From assembly GCF_018390645.1 (NCBI RefSeq), contig NZ_JAHBGC010000010.1, forward strand, positions 1-64,000: DNA of 64,000 nt, in the 5' to 3' direction. The stretch is from Ancylobacter dichloromethanicus. GTDB taxonomy: Bacteria; Pseudomonadota; Alphaproteobacteria; Rhizobiales; Xanthobacteraceae. The notes beneath the pieces are model-generated. The model had not been told where the DNA came from. It did no database searches and was given only the letters and a program-made list of their open reading frames with translations. Positions 1-8,191 of this stretch are shown here, piece by piece. A program made the translations under genes and the position numbers. Position 1 is the first letter of the stretch. The number at the start of each line of letters is the position of its first letter.

Positions 1-23
1 ACGCGCCACCGCCACGGACGACG

Positions 24-51
24 AAAAGGCCCGCCCCGCGCGGGCCTTTTT
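24..51 (+). terminator. Rho-independent terminator of an upstream gene outside the window
   Basis: AAAAGGCCCG pairs with CGGGCCTTTT across a short CCCGCG loop and is followed by a T tract. The A tract on the 5' side makes it potentially bidirectional. It isolates the CBS gene from whatever lies before position 1. Confidence 0.75.
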
Positions 52-184
52 GCGGCGTCTCGGTGAAGGCTGGATGCTGCGCTGCCGCAACGGATTCTGT
101 TGACGGCGTGTGTATTGCATACCAGACTTAGACAAAAGAATAAGAAGCGTGACAGTCGAGGTTCCGCCACCAGAGGGATACGCC

Positions 185-640
185 ATGCTCGTCGCCGATC
201 TCATGAAGCTGAAAAGCGCCCGCGTGCCGACGATCCGTATGTCGGAAAACGTTGAAATGGCTGCGACCCTGCTCAATCGCGAACGCATCGGTGCCGTGGT
301 GGTGAAGGACGCCTGCGGCTCGGAAGGGGACACCGTGGTCGGCATCTTCTCCGAGCGCGACGTGGTGCGTGCCGTCGCCGAGCGCGGCGCGGCGGCGCTC
401 AAGCTCACCGTCGGCGACCTGATGTCGCGCAACATGATCTCGTGCCGGATGGAAGACACGGTGGACCATGTCCGCGCCCTGATGGAAGAGCACCATGTGC
501 GCCATCTCCCCGTTCTGGAGGAGCATCAGCTGGTCGGCGTGCTCAGCATACGCGACGTGCTCTCGCATGATGTGCGCCGGGCGAGCCAGTTTTCCGCGCC
601 GATCGCGCCCTCGGCAGGGGCCAACGCGCTGCCGGCCTGA
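185..640 (+). CDS. Two-CBS-domain protein
   Basis: This 151-residue soluble protein is made almost entirely of a Bateman module: CBS1 at about residues 8-70 (ending GIFSERDVVRAVA) and CBS2 at about 77-132 (DLMSRNMISC, then GVLSIRDVL). CBS pairs bind adenosyl ligands such as AMP, ATP or SAM; no effector domain is attached, so the partner is unknown. I chose the ATG at 185 because AGAGGGA lies 6-7 bases upstream. An open frame extends back to 110, but that segment has no good ribosome site. A TTGACG at 100-105 could be the -35 of its promoter. It converges on rpoH with a terminator between them. Confidence 0.86.
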   Translation: MLVADLMKLKSARVPTIRMSENVEMAATLLNRERIGAVVVKDACGSEGDTVVGIFSERDVVRAVAERGAAALKLTVGDLMSRNMISCRMEDTVDHVRALMEEHHVRHLPVLEEHQLVGVLSIRDVLSHDVRRASQFSAPIAPSAGANALPA

Positions 641-653
641 CCCGCAACGCAAA

Positions 654-676
654 AGGGCGCCCTTGCGGGGCGCCCT
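654..676 (-). terminator. Terminator between converging CBS gene and rpoH
   Basis: AGGGCGCC (654-661) and GGCGCCCT (669-676) form a perfect 8-bp stem. On the minus strand the stem is followed by TTTT, so it chiefly ends rpoH, but it lies just past the CBS stop and may serve both genes. Confidence 0.75.
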
Positions 677-707
677 CCGGTCGTCTTCGCGTGATGTCGC
701 GAACGCC

Positions 708-1619
708 TTACAGCGCCGGCGAGACTTCCTGCCGCATCGGTGCCGACTCCATCTGGTGCACGCGGTCGATCACCGCCTTCTGCACCTTCTCGAAGGCGCG
801 CACCTCGATCTGGCGCACACGCTCGCGCGACACGCCGAATTCGGTGGCGAGGTCTTCCAGCGTCATCGGGTCGTCCGACAGGCGCCGCGCCTCGAAGATG
901 CGCCGCTCGCGCTCATTGAGCACCGACAGCGCCCCGGACAACGCGTTGCGGCGATTGTCCATCTCCTCATGCTCGACCAGCACCGATTCCTGGCTGTCGT
1001 GATCGTCGGCCAGCCAATCCTGCCACTCGCCACCACCCTCGACATCGCCGCGCAGCGGGGCGTTGAGCGAGGCGTCGCCGCCGAGGCGCCGGTTCATATC
1101 GATCACTTCCTGCTCGGTGACGCCGAGCTTGGTCGCGATCTGCTGCACCTGATCGGGGCGAAGGTCGCCTTCCTCCAGCGCGGAGATCTGGCTTTTGGCC
1201 TTGCGCAGGTTGAAGAACAGCTTCTTCTGCGCCGCCGTGGTGCCCATCTTCACCAGGCTCCAGGAGCGCAGGATGTATTCCTGGATCGAGGCCTTGATCC
1301 ACCACATCGCATAGGTGGCGAGGCGGAAGCCCTTGTCGGGCTCGAAGCGCTTCACCGCCTGCATGAGGCCGACATTGCCTTCGGAGATGACTTCCGAAAT
1401 CGGCAGGCCGTAGCCGCGATAGCCCATGGCGATCTTGGCCACCAGCCGCAGATGGCTGGTGACGAGCCGATGGGCAGCGTCGGGGTCCTCGTGCTCGCGC
1501 CAGCGCTTGGCGAGCATGTATTCTTCCTGCGGCTCCAGCATCGGGAACCGGCGGATTTCCGCCAGATAGCGGCTCAGGCCACCTTCGGCGGATGGTAGGC
1601 TCATAGCGGAACGGGCCAT
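708..1619 (-). CDS. rpoH: RNA polymerase heat-shock sigma factor RpoH (sigma-32)
   Basis: 303 residues, the normal length. RpoH directs RNA polymerase to heat-shock promoters. Region 2 carries the core-binding and -10 recognition helices (SEGNVGLMQAVKRF, FRLATYAMWWIKASI at about 80-112). The RpoH box QKKLFFNLR is at 131-139, which distinguishes RpoH from RpoD and RpoS. Region 4 has the helix-turn-helix EFGVSRERVRQIE near the C-terminus. The ATG at 1619 has an excellent GAAGGAGGG site at 1627-1635. It lies 155 bases downstream of rluD on the same strand and probably has its own promoter. Many alphaproteobacteria carry more than one rpoH paralogue; I cannot tell which this is. Confidence 0.97.
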   Translation of the reverse strand: MARSAMSLPSAEGGLSRYLAEIRRFPMLEPQEEYMLAKRWREHEDPDAAHRLVTSHLRLVAKIAMGYRGYGLPISEVISEGNVGLMQAVKRFEPDKGFRLATYAMWWIKASIQEYILRSWSLVKMGTTAAQKKLFFNLRKAKSQISALEEGDLRPDQVQQIATKLGVTEQEVIDMNRRLGGDASLNAPLRGDVEGGGEWQDWLADDHDSQESVLVEHEEMDNRRNALSGALSVLNERERRIFEARRLSDDPMTLEDLATEFGVSRERVRQIEVRAFEKVQKAVIDRVHQMESAPMRQEVSPAL

Positions 1620-1693
1620 GACTGCACCCTCCTTCTCTCGCGGTCCCCTATAGTGGGCGACCGATTTGCGGCCGCTTTCAGCCGGCCTCACAC

Positions 1694-1701
1694 ATATAAT
1701 A
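1694..1701 (-). promoter_or_regulatory. Candidate -10 element for rpoH
   Basis: TATTATAT on the minus strand is the only AT-rich hexamer-like stretch in the rluD-rpoH gap, 75 bases before the rpoH start. No convincing -35 sits 16-18 bases upstream, so a non-housekeeping sigma factor or a weak promoter is possible. A second sequence, CCCACTATAGG at about 1643-1655, weakly resembles a sigma-32 -10. Confidence 0.3.
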
Positions 1702-1774
1702 GCAGGAAGAGGCCGTTTTTGCGAAACCGCAAGGCAAAGCGGGGTCACGAACCGTTGAGCGGGCGCCGGGGCGC

Positions 1775-2819
<1,045 letters not shown>

Positions 2820-2821
<2 letters not shown>

Positions 2822-3161
2822 GACTTCTCCTGATTCAGACGACGACAAGCTCGACCCCGCGGCCGAGCGCGTGCTGCGCCGGATGCGCCGCTTCGCCGCC
2901 TTCTCCGGCCTTATCATGCTTCTCGGCTTTCTCGCCGTGTTTGGTGCCATCGGATACAAGCTGATCAGCGGCAGGAAAAGCGCGCCGGCGGAGATCGCCG
3001 GCACGATCCAGCTGCCGAAGGGCGCGGATGTGCGTTCCGCCGTCGTCTCCGGCGACCTCATCGCGGTGACGGTGGCGCGCGAGGGGCGGGTGGAGACGCA
3101 TTTCTTCGACCTCGACACGCGCGCCCCGCGCGGTGTGCTCGGCTTTGCCAGTGCGCCGTGA
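2820..3161 (+). CDS. Small single-pass membrane protein next to rluD (DUF6476-like)
   Basis: 113 residues: an acidic N-terminus, one strong membrane helix at about 27-50 (FAAFSGLIMLLGFLAVFGAI), then a short exported or periplasmic region that looks beta-rich and ends near FDLDTRAPRGVLGF. It resembles the small alphaproteobacterial proteins found beside rluD that are grouped as DUF6476; I infer this from size, topology and neighbourhood, and no function is known. The start at 2820 is chosen because it begins a natural hydrophilic N-terminus. Upstream codons in the same frame lie inside rluD and read as shadow. The ribosome site is weak (GGGTGCC). Confidence 0.75.
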
Positions 3162-3246
3162 GCGGCTTCACGGGCACTCTCGGGAGCGGCCCGACGGGGA
3201 GGGCGTCCACAGCGGTTGAAAAAGCCGCCTCGTCGCGCCGGCGCTC

Positions 3247-3275
3247 TTGATCCCACCGCCAAACCGCTCTATGAG
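3247..3275 (+). promoter_or_regulatory. Probable promoter of tRNA-Glu
   Basis: TTGATC (3247-3252), a 17-base spacer and TATGAG (3270-3275), placed 16 bases before the tRNA. The spacing is ideal and the hexamers match 4/6 each. Confidence 0.5.
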
Positions 3276-3291
3276 ACCGGCCTGCCTAGAT

Positions 3292-3366
3292 GCGCCCATC
3301 GTCTAGCGGTCAGGACGTCGCCCTCTCACGGCGAAAACCGGGGTTCGATTCCCCGTGGGCGCGCCA
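3292..3366 (+). tRNA. tRNA-Glu (anticodon CTC)
   Basis: The acceptor arms GCGCCCA and TGGGCGC pair fully. The anticodon stem TCGCC/GGCGA encloses the loop CTCTCAC, giving anticodon CTC, which reads GAG. The T arm CGGGG-TTCGATT-CCCCG is canonical and the genome encodes the 3' CCA at 3364-3366. Confidence 0.98.
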
Positions 3367-3814
3367 CTTCGGTACAAAACCGCGAACGCCAAAAGCTCCC
3401 GGTTCCCCGCTCGAAGCGGCGAGGAGCATTCGAGGTCGTTCCGACTTTAATCCCACGATGCGAATCTGTTCATCGGCACCCTCGATGCGCTGGGCGAAAG
3501 CGCGCGGGTGATCTCACCGATTGGCTGCCGCCCTCGATCCACCTGGCTCCGCATACGGCGTCGGGCGCTTCTACACTCGCCGGTGCAGGCGCCCCGCGCC
3601 GGGTCATCTTGGCCCCTCCGTGCGGGGAGCGGGCAGGGCTTGCCGAGCCTCGCGTTCACAGAACCGGCAGCGGGCCAAACGATGCGGTCCGGGACGAATT
3701 GGCAAAGTCGCAGGTCGACGACTGGCTGCAGGGCCGTGCCTCCAGGCGCCGGGCATCAGGGCTCGCTCGGAAGGTGACGAGGAGCCGGTACGCTCCGGAC
3801 CGCCCGTGCAGCGG
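3367..3814. other. 448-base gap after tRNA-Glu with no supported gene
   Basis: Open frames exist here on both strands but none has a ribosome site, recognisable motif or natural start, and several run through the tRNA. I see no repeat of the tRNA 3' end that would mark an integrated element. It may hold the tRNA terminator and the remains of a lost gene. Confidence 0.5.
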
Positions 3815-4513
3815 CTATTCCTGACGGCGTGTCGCCAAACGACCATCCTCGAGATGAACCCGCCGATCGAACAGGTCCGCGGAGCGCGTATCGTGCGTCA
3901 CCACCGCAACCGCGGTGCCTCGCGATGCGGCGATGCGGCGGAACAGTTGCATCACCTGCCGGCCACGCACGCTGTCCAGCGCGGCGGTGGGCTCGTCGGC
4001 CAGTATCAGCGGCGGGCTGTTGGCCAGCGCCCGCGCCACCGCGACGCGCTGCTGTTCGCCGCCGGAAAGCCGCGCGGGCAGGCTATCGGCCCGATGCGAG
4101 AGATCGAGCGCCGCGAGCAGCCGGCATCCATGGGCGAGGACCGGGGCGGGCGCGACGTCGACCAGTTCGAGGCTAAGCGCCACATTCTCCGCGGCAGTGA
4201 GAAAGGGGATAAGATTGGCCTTCTGGAACACGAAGCCGATCTTCTGGCGGCGCACCTCCCGGAGCCGGTCGAGATCGGTCCCGGGCTGCGACACCCGTTC
4301 GCCAGCGAGCCAGACCTCGCCGGCGCTAGGCGTTTCCAGCAGGCCGGCGAGCATGAGGAACGTGCTCTTGCCGGAGCCGCTGGGGCCGAAGATGCCGACA
4401 AGTTCGCCGGCCTGGATGTCGAGCGAGATGCCGTCCAGCGCCCGCACCAGTCCGGCGGGGCCGGCGTAATGGCGCGCCAAACCGCGTGCCGAGAGAATGA
4501 CAGGCGGGCTCAC
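3815..4513 (-). CDS. ABC exporter ATP-binding protein (MacB/LolD/DevA family)
   Basis: 232 residues. Walker A is GPSGSGKST (43-51), followed by a Q-loop (FVFQKANLIPF), the signature LSGGEQQR, Walker B LILADEPTAALD and the H-loop THD. The Q-loop and short C-terminus place it with the MacB/LolD/DevA group that powers FtsX-type permeases rather than importers. It starts at a GTG (4513) overlapping the permease stop by GTGA. The transporter has no outer-membrane partner here and its substrate is unknown; candidates are lipids, peptides or drugs extruded from the inner-membrane outer leaflet or periplasm. Confidence 0.9.
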   Translation of the reverse strand: MSPPVILSARGLARHYAGPAGLVRALDGISLDIQAGELVGIFGPSGSGKSTFLMLAGLLETPSAGEVWLAGERVSQPGTDLDRLREVRRQKIGFVFQKANLIPFLTAAENVALSLELVDVAPAPVLAHGCRLLAALDLSHRADSLPARLSGGEQQRVAVARALANSPPLILADEPTAALDSVRGRQVMQLFRRIAASRGTAVAVVTHDTRSADLFDRRVHLEDGRLATRRQE

Positions 4514-5694
4514 GCCAGCACCTCGCGGGCGTTGACGCGCGAGGCACGGGCGATGCCGATCCACGCCGCTGCGGCGCAGATCAGAGCCAGCGCCAGGCCC
4601 AGCAGCGCCAGGCCCAGCAGCGCGAGGTCACCAGCGAGGATCACCACCCGGCGCGGAAACAGCGGGAAGACGAGTTCGGCGGCGCCGATGGACAGCAGGA
4701 AACCGGCGAGGCCGATCAGGCCGATCAGGCCGGCCTGCTGGCCGATCATGGTCGCAACGACGCTTTCGCGCGCCCCGATCAGCTTGAGAAGCGCGATCTC
4801 GTACAGCTTCTCCAGCGTCATCGTGTAGACGATCAGCGAGACGACGATAGCGGTGATCAGCAGGATCAGCCCGGTGAAGGCGAGGATCTGCAACCGCAGC
4901 TTCCACAGCCGCGCGTTCAGCATCAGGTCGCGCTGCTGCTGCGTCGTGAGCACCCGCACGTCGCCCCAGCGTTCAATGGTCGCAATGACGTTCGCAGCAT
5001 CGGCTGCCGGGGCGAGGCGCACCAGTACCGCCGCGATCTTGCTCTCCTGCGCGACGGAGCTGCCCGCGCCGGCGAACTCGCCGGTGCCGCGAGCCGCGCG
5101 GGCGAGATATATCGCTTCCGAGGTGCGCTTCTGGGCGATCGCGGTAGCATCATTGATACCGACGAAGAGCAGCCCGTCGCCCGCCGAATCCACCATGTGC
5201 CGCGTCGAGCCGACGATCTCGTAGACGTCGCGCGCCAGTTCCACCCAGTCGCTGACAGCAAGGCCGGTGCTCTCATCCGCCACCGCCTCGCAACGGCCGG
5301 CCGCGAGCCAGCGGCCGGCGGCAAGGGCGAGCCAGCGCCCGTCATCGGCGGGGATATCGGCGCCGGTGATGGTGGCACGGCGCGTCGCCCCCTCGAAGGC
5401 GAATTGCTGGCTGAACTGGGTGAAGCGTCGCACATCCGCGACGCCCGGCACGCCCGCGACGCGGCGATCCATGTCCGGGGCGACCGCCGAGCCTTCGGCG
5501 AACGGACCGGCGCGCTCGCCCTGCACGACCCACAGATCGGCATCGATGCGCTCGATGACGAGCAATGCGTCGCCGACCACGCCACGGTAAAGCCCGGTCA
5601 TGCCGATCACGGCCGTCATCAGCAGGGCGACGCCGAATGCCGTGAGAACGAAGCGCATCGGCGTATGAGCGGCATCCTTGAGGGCGAGATTCAT
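4510..5694 (-). CDS. FtsX-like ABC permease (MacB/DevC type)
   Basis: 394 residues with the MacB-type topology: one membrane helix at the N-terminus (about 13-33), a large periplasmic domain of about 230 residues, then three helices near the C-terminus (about 268-290, 320-340, 355-380). It has no ATPase domain; the next gene supplies that. The N-terminus MNLALKDAAHTPMRF is typical of DevC-like permeases. Its ATG overlaps the adaptor stop (ATGA) and its own stop overlaps the ATPase GTG, so all three are translationally coupled. Confidence 0.88.
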   Translation of the reverse strand: MNLALKDAAHTPMRFVLTAFGVALLMTAVIGMTGLYRGVVGDALLVIERIDADLWVVQGERAGPFAEGSAVAPDMDRRVAGVPGVADVRRFTQFSQQFAFEGATRRATITGADIPADDGRWLALAAGRWLAAGRCEAVADESTGLAVSDWVELARDVYEIVGSTRHMVDSAGDGLLFVGINDATAIAQKRTSEAIYLARAARGTGEFAGAGSSVAQESKIAAVLVRLAPAADAANVIATIERWGDVRVLTTQQQRDLMLNARLWKLRLQILAFTGLILLITAIVVSLIVYTMTLEKLYEIALLKLIGARESVVATMIGQQAGLIGLIGLAGFLLSIGAAELVFPLFPRRVVILAGDLALLGLALLGLALALICAAAAWIGIARASRVNAREVLA

Positions 5695-6740
5695 GGCGTG
5701 GAATCCGCGACCCGCAGGCGCATGAAGGGATGCAGCCCTTCAGGTGCGAGCACGATGTCGCCGCCTTCAAGCCCGCCGCGCACTTCGACGCGGGCGCCGC
5801 CGGCCGAGCCGAGCGTGACCGCCTGCCAGCGGCCCGCCCGCTCCGCGCGAGCCAGACCCCTGGTGCGCCGTCGCGGCGTGCCAGGGGTCTGCGGCACGGT
5901 GAGTACGTCCGGCCGCTCCTCCACTTCGATCCGCACTGTGCCACGTTGCCCCAGCGCCCAATTGGGCGGCAGGCGGTCGAGGGCGATGTCGAGCTCGAAC
6001 TCCCGCGTCTCCTCGTCCACTTCGCGGCCGAGCCGCAGCACATGGCCGTTGATTGGCGTCTCGAAGCCGCTGAAGCGTATGTGCGCAAGCTGTCCGGCCT
6101 GTACCGAGGCGATGGCGCTCTCATCGAGCCGGGCGTTGAGCACGAGGCTGGTCGGATCGGCGATGCGCAACGGCTCCGACCCCGGCGCGACCACCTCGCC
6201 CGGATGGTGCGTCCGCGAGATGACGATTCCGTCTATGGGCGCGCGCAGCACGCTGTCGTCGAGCTGGGCGCGAGCGACCGCGATACGGGCTCGCGCCGCT
6301 TCGCGCTCGGCTTCGGCCTGCTCGATGGCGCGCCGTGCCCGCACGAGGTCCGCCTGTGCCTGCCGGAAGATGGCGGCAGCGTCGTCGAGCCCGGCCTGGC
6401 TGGCCACGCCCTTGGCGACGAGCGCGACCTGGCGCTCATGCGTGGCCCGCGCCTTGTCGAGCGAGGCGAGCGCGTGGTCGCGTTCGGCCCCGGCGGTGTC
6501 GACCGCCCGCTCGCTGGCATGGGCGCTCGCCTCGGCGGCGGCGAGCCCGCCCGCGAGTTCGTCAAAGGCGAGGCGGCCCAGCACATCGCCCTTGGACACC
6601 ACATCGTTGCGGTCGACGGCGAGTGTCTCGATGCGCGCCTGGAGGCGGCTGCCTAAGGCAGCTTGCGACAAGGCATCGAGTGTGCCCGGGCCCTTGATCT
6701 CGATGATGAGCTTGCCGGGCCGCACGGTCTCGCTTCTCAC
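5691..6740 (-). CDS. Periplasmic adaptor (HlyD/DevB-type) of the tripartite exporter; N-terminus probably frameshifted
   Basis: From the first in-frame start (a GTG at 6740) this reads 349 residues. It has a lipoyl-like half motif, a long alpha-helical hairpin rich in Ala/Glu/Arg (about 55-160), the second half (RAPIDGIVISRTHHPGEVV) and a beta-barrel. The membrane anchor is missing from this frame start. Directly upstream in the same frame (6741 to about 6820) is a clear hydrophobic helix, RRTLLALALAGLAIGG, preceded by no ATG/GTG/TTG before a stop. The natural start appears to lie in another frame at 6894 (see next entry). Either the gene is disrupted or the sequence has an indel in a C/G-rich tract. 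Confidence 0.8.
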   Translation of the reverse strand: MRSETVRPGKLIIEIKGPGTLDALSQAALGSRLQARIETLAVDRNDVVSKGDVLGRLAFDELAGGLAAAEASAHASERAVDTAGAERDHALASLDKARATHERQVALVAKGVASQAGLDDAAAIFRQAQADLVRARRAIEQAEAEREAARARIAVARAQLDDSVLRAPIDGIVISRTHHPGEVVAPGSEPLRIADPTSLVLNARLDESAIASVQAGQLAHIRFSGFETPINGHVLRLGREVDEETREFELDIALDRLPPNWALGQRGTVRIEVEERPDVLTVPQTPGTPRRRTRGLARAERAGRWQAVTLGSAGGARVEVRGGLEGGDIVLAPEGLHPFMRLRVADSTP

Positions 6741-6894
6741 CTCATAGGGATAGAGATAGCGCGGACCACCGATGGCGAGGCCGGCGAGGGCCAGGGCCAG
6801 GAGGGTGCGGCGCAGGTAGCGGCGCGGGCGCGGACGGGCGGGCGGGCGGCGGCGCGAGCGCCAGTATCTGGTCGAGATCCGGCTGGATGTTCAT
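6741..6894 (-). other. Out-of-frame N-terminus of the adaptor gene
   Basis: An ATG at 6894 begins MNIQPDLDQILALAPPPARP, which looks like the cytoplasmic start of DevB-type adaptors. Its frame runs into a TGA at about 6749. The membrane helix and the body of the adaptor lie one base out of phase. The switch must fall in the monotonous CCGCCC tract at about 6825-6855. Confidence 0.6.
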
Positions 6895-6933
6895 CGCGTA
6901 CGCGCCGTCTTTATTCCGCTTCGGCCGGCGTCC

Positions 6934-7194
6934 TCACTGCGCCTGCATCGCCTTGGCGGCGACCAGCGCATCCATGCAGGGTTGGGAGATCTTGTCCGGA
7001 TTGGCCTTGATGCAGGCGATGATGCGGCCGCCGCCGGGCTGTACCCCGGGACAGGCGACCTTGATGTCGGCGGCGCAGGCACTGCGCACCGACTGCATTT
7101 GCGCACGGGAAAGATTTTGCGAGAACGCGGCGCCGGCGATGGCAGAGAAGACGAGCACGAGCGAGGCGCGCATGAAAAAGCCACGGTCCAACAT
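6934..7194 (-). CDS. Secreted cysteine-rich-repeat protein
   Basis: 86 residues. A signal peptide (about 1-26, FSAIAGAAFSQ) is followed by one copy of the bacterial Cys-rich repeat: C40-x7-C48 and C61-x11-C73 with CPGVQPGGGRI in the middle, matching the family hallmarks of two disulfides around a Gly-rich turn. Such small periplasmic proteins have no fixed function. The start at 7194 has GAAGGA 7 bases upstream. It lies 40 bases before the adaptor start and is probably the first gene of the exporter operon. Confidence 0.82.
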   Translation of the reverse strand: MLDRGFFMRASLVLVFSAIAGAAFSQNLSRAQMQSVRSACAADIKVACPGVQPGGGRIIACIKANPDKISQPCMDALVAAKAMQAQ

Positions 7195-7236
7195 GTCGAT
7201 TCCTTCGGGTGCATGCGGGTGCATGAATGAGGGCTG

Positions 7237-7286
7237 GCCCTGGAGCCCGCCCGGTTTGGGGTGGTCGGCCGGGCAGGCTCCAGGGC
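7237..7286. repeat. 18-bp inverted repeat (strong hairpin) in a divergent promoter region
   Basis: GCCCTGGAGCCCGCCCGG (7237-7254) and CCGGGCAGGCTCCAGGGC (7269-7286) are complementary at 17 of 18 positions with a 14-base loop. It lies in the leader of the Cys-rich gene, 43 bases before its start. No T tract follows on either strand, so it is not an ordinary terminator. Confidence 0.8.
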
Positions 7287-7393
7287 GCGGGCGGGGCAAC
7301 TCCCCACGGGCCGCCATGAGGTGTGGGTCAGGGCGGCACGTGGAGAGGATGCACGGTCTGCTTTGCGCCGCTGTCTCGGGACGGGCGCATTTC

Positions 7394-7408
7394 GTTACAG
7401 TTTGTAAC
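7394..7408. promoter_or_regulatory. Candidate response-regulator operator
   Basis: GTTACA-GTT-TGTAAC is a perfect 6-bp dyad located 52 bases before the response-regulator start in the divergent region. OmpR-family regulators such as RstA and CpxR use GTTACA or GTAAA half-sites, so autoregulation is plausible. A related TTTCAATTTGTGACG occurs at about 11115, upstream of the SH3 protein gene. Confidence 0.5.
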
Positions 7409-7460
7409 AGCGGCGCCTGTGCCTCTTGCCGGTGACTTGCGGGCCTGTCATGCCTTCGCC

Positions 7461-8177
7461 ATGACTGCGGAACGGCTGCTGCTGGTTGAGGATGATCGCG
7501 ACATTCGTGGCCTTCTCGTCGACTTTCTCGGCGCGGAGGGTTATCGCGTCGAGGCGGTGGAGAGCGGGACGCTGATGGACCGCGCCCTGCTGCGTGGCAT
7601 GCCGGATCTGCTCATCCTCGACATCATGCTGCCCGGCGAGGGTGGTCTCTCGATCTGCCGGCGGCTAAGAGTGCGCTCGCGCGTGCCTATTCTGATGCTC
7701 ACCGCCAAGCACGACGATGTCGACCGCATCGTCGGCCTTGAGATCGGGGCCGATGACTACCTCGGCAAGCCGTTCAACCCGCGCGAGTTGCTCGCGCGCA
7801 TCCGCGCCTTGCTGCGCCGCTCCTCCAGCGCGCCCGCCTCCGGGGTAGCCGAGCGCCGCCGCCGCCGCTTCGGCCGCCTGATCGCCGATCTTGACGCCCG
7901 CCTCGTCGAGGATGAGGCCGGCCAGAGGGTGAACCTCACCACCGCCGAGTTCGACCTGCTTGTGTGTTTTCTTGAACGGCCGGGCCGGGTGCTCTCGCGC
8001 GATCAGCTTCTCGACTGGACACGCGGGCGCATGGCCGATCCCTTCGACCGCACCGTCGACGTCACCGTATCGCGGCTGCGCGCCAAGCTGGCCCTGTGCC
8101 TTGCCGAGAACGAGCAACCCATCACCACCGTGCGCAATGTCGGTTACCTGTTCTCGGCCGACGTGCGTGATGCCTGA
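7461..8177 (+). CDS. OmpR-family response regulator
   Basis: 238 residues. The receiver domain (about 5-118) has acidic residues ED11D12, phospho-acceptor Asp54 in LILDIMLPGE, the Thr/Ala switch region LTAKHDD and Lys in GKPF. A winged-helix DNA-binding domain follows (about 135-235, ending TTVRNVGYLFSADV). The basic linker RRRRRFGR is conspicuous. I chose the ATG at 7461 because it gives the standard receiver start AERLLLVEDD; no strong ribosome site is visible. The kinase gene follows after 14 bases. Confidence 0.93.
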   Translation: MTAERLLLVEDDRDIRGLLVDFLGAEGYRVEAVESGTLMDRALLRGMPDLLILDIMLPGEGGLSICRRLRVRSRVPILMLTAKHDDVDRIVGLEIGADDYLGKPFNPRELLARIRALLRRSSSAPASGVAERRRRRFGRLIADLDARLVEDEAGQRVNLTTAEFDLLVCFLERPGRVLSRDQLLDWTRGRMADPFDRTVDVTVSRLRAKLALCLAENEQPITTVRNVGYLFSADVRDA

Positions 8178-8191
8178 GAGGCGTGGGAGCC

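Noticed and set aside
3292-3366. Attachment site of an integrated island at tRNA-Glu
   Set aside because: No second copy of the tRNA 3' end, no integrase and no composition shift were seen in the window.
3815-6894. The tripartite ABC exporter as the secretion system of the RTX protein
   Set aside because: Type I secretion ATPases are fused to membrane domains; here a MacB/LolD-type ATPase pairs with a separate FtsX permease.
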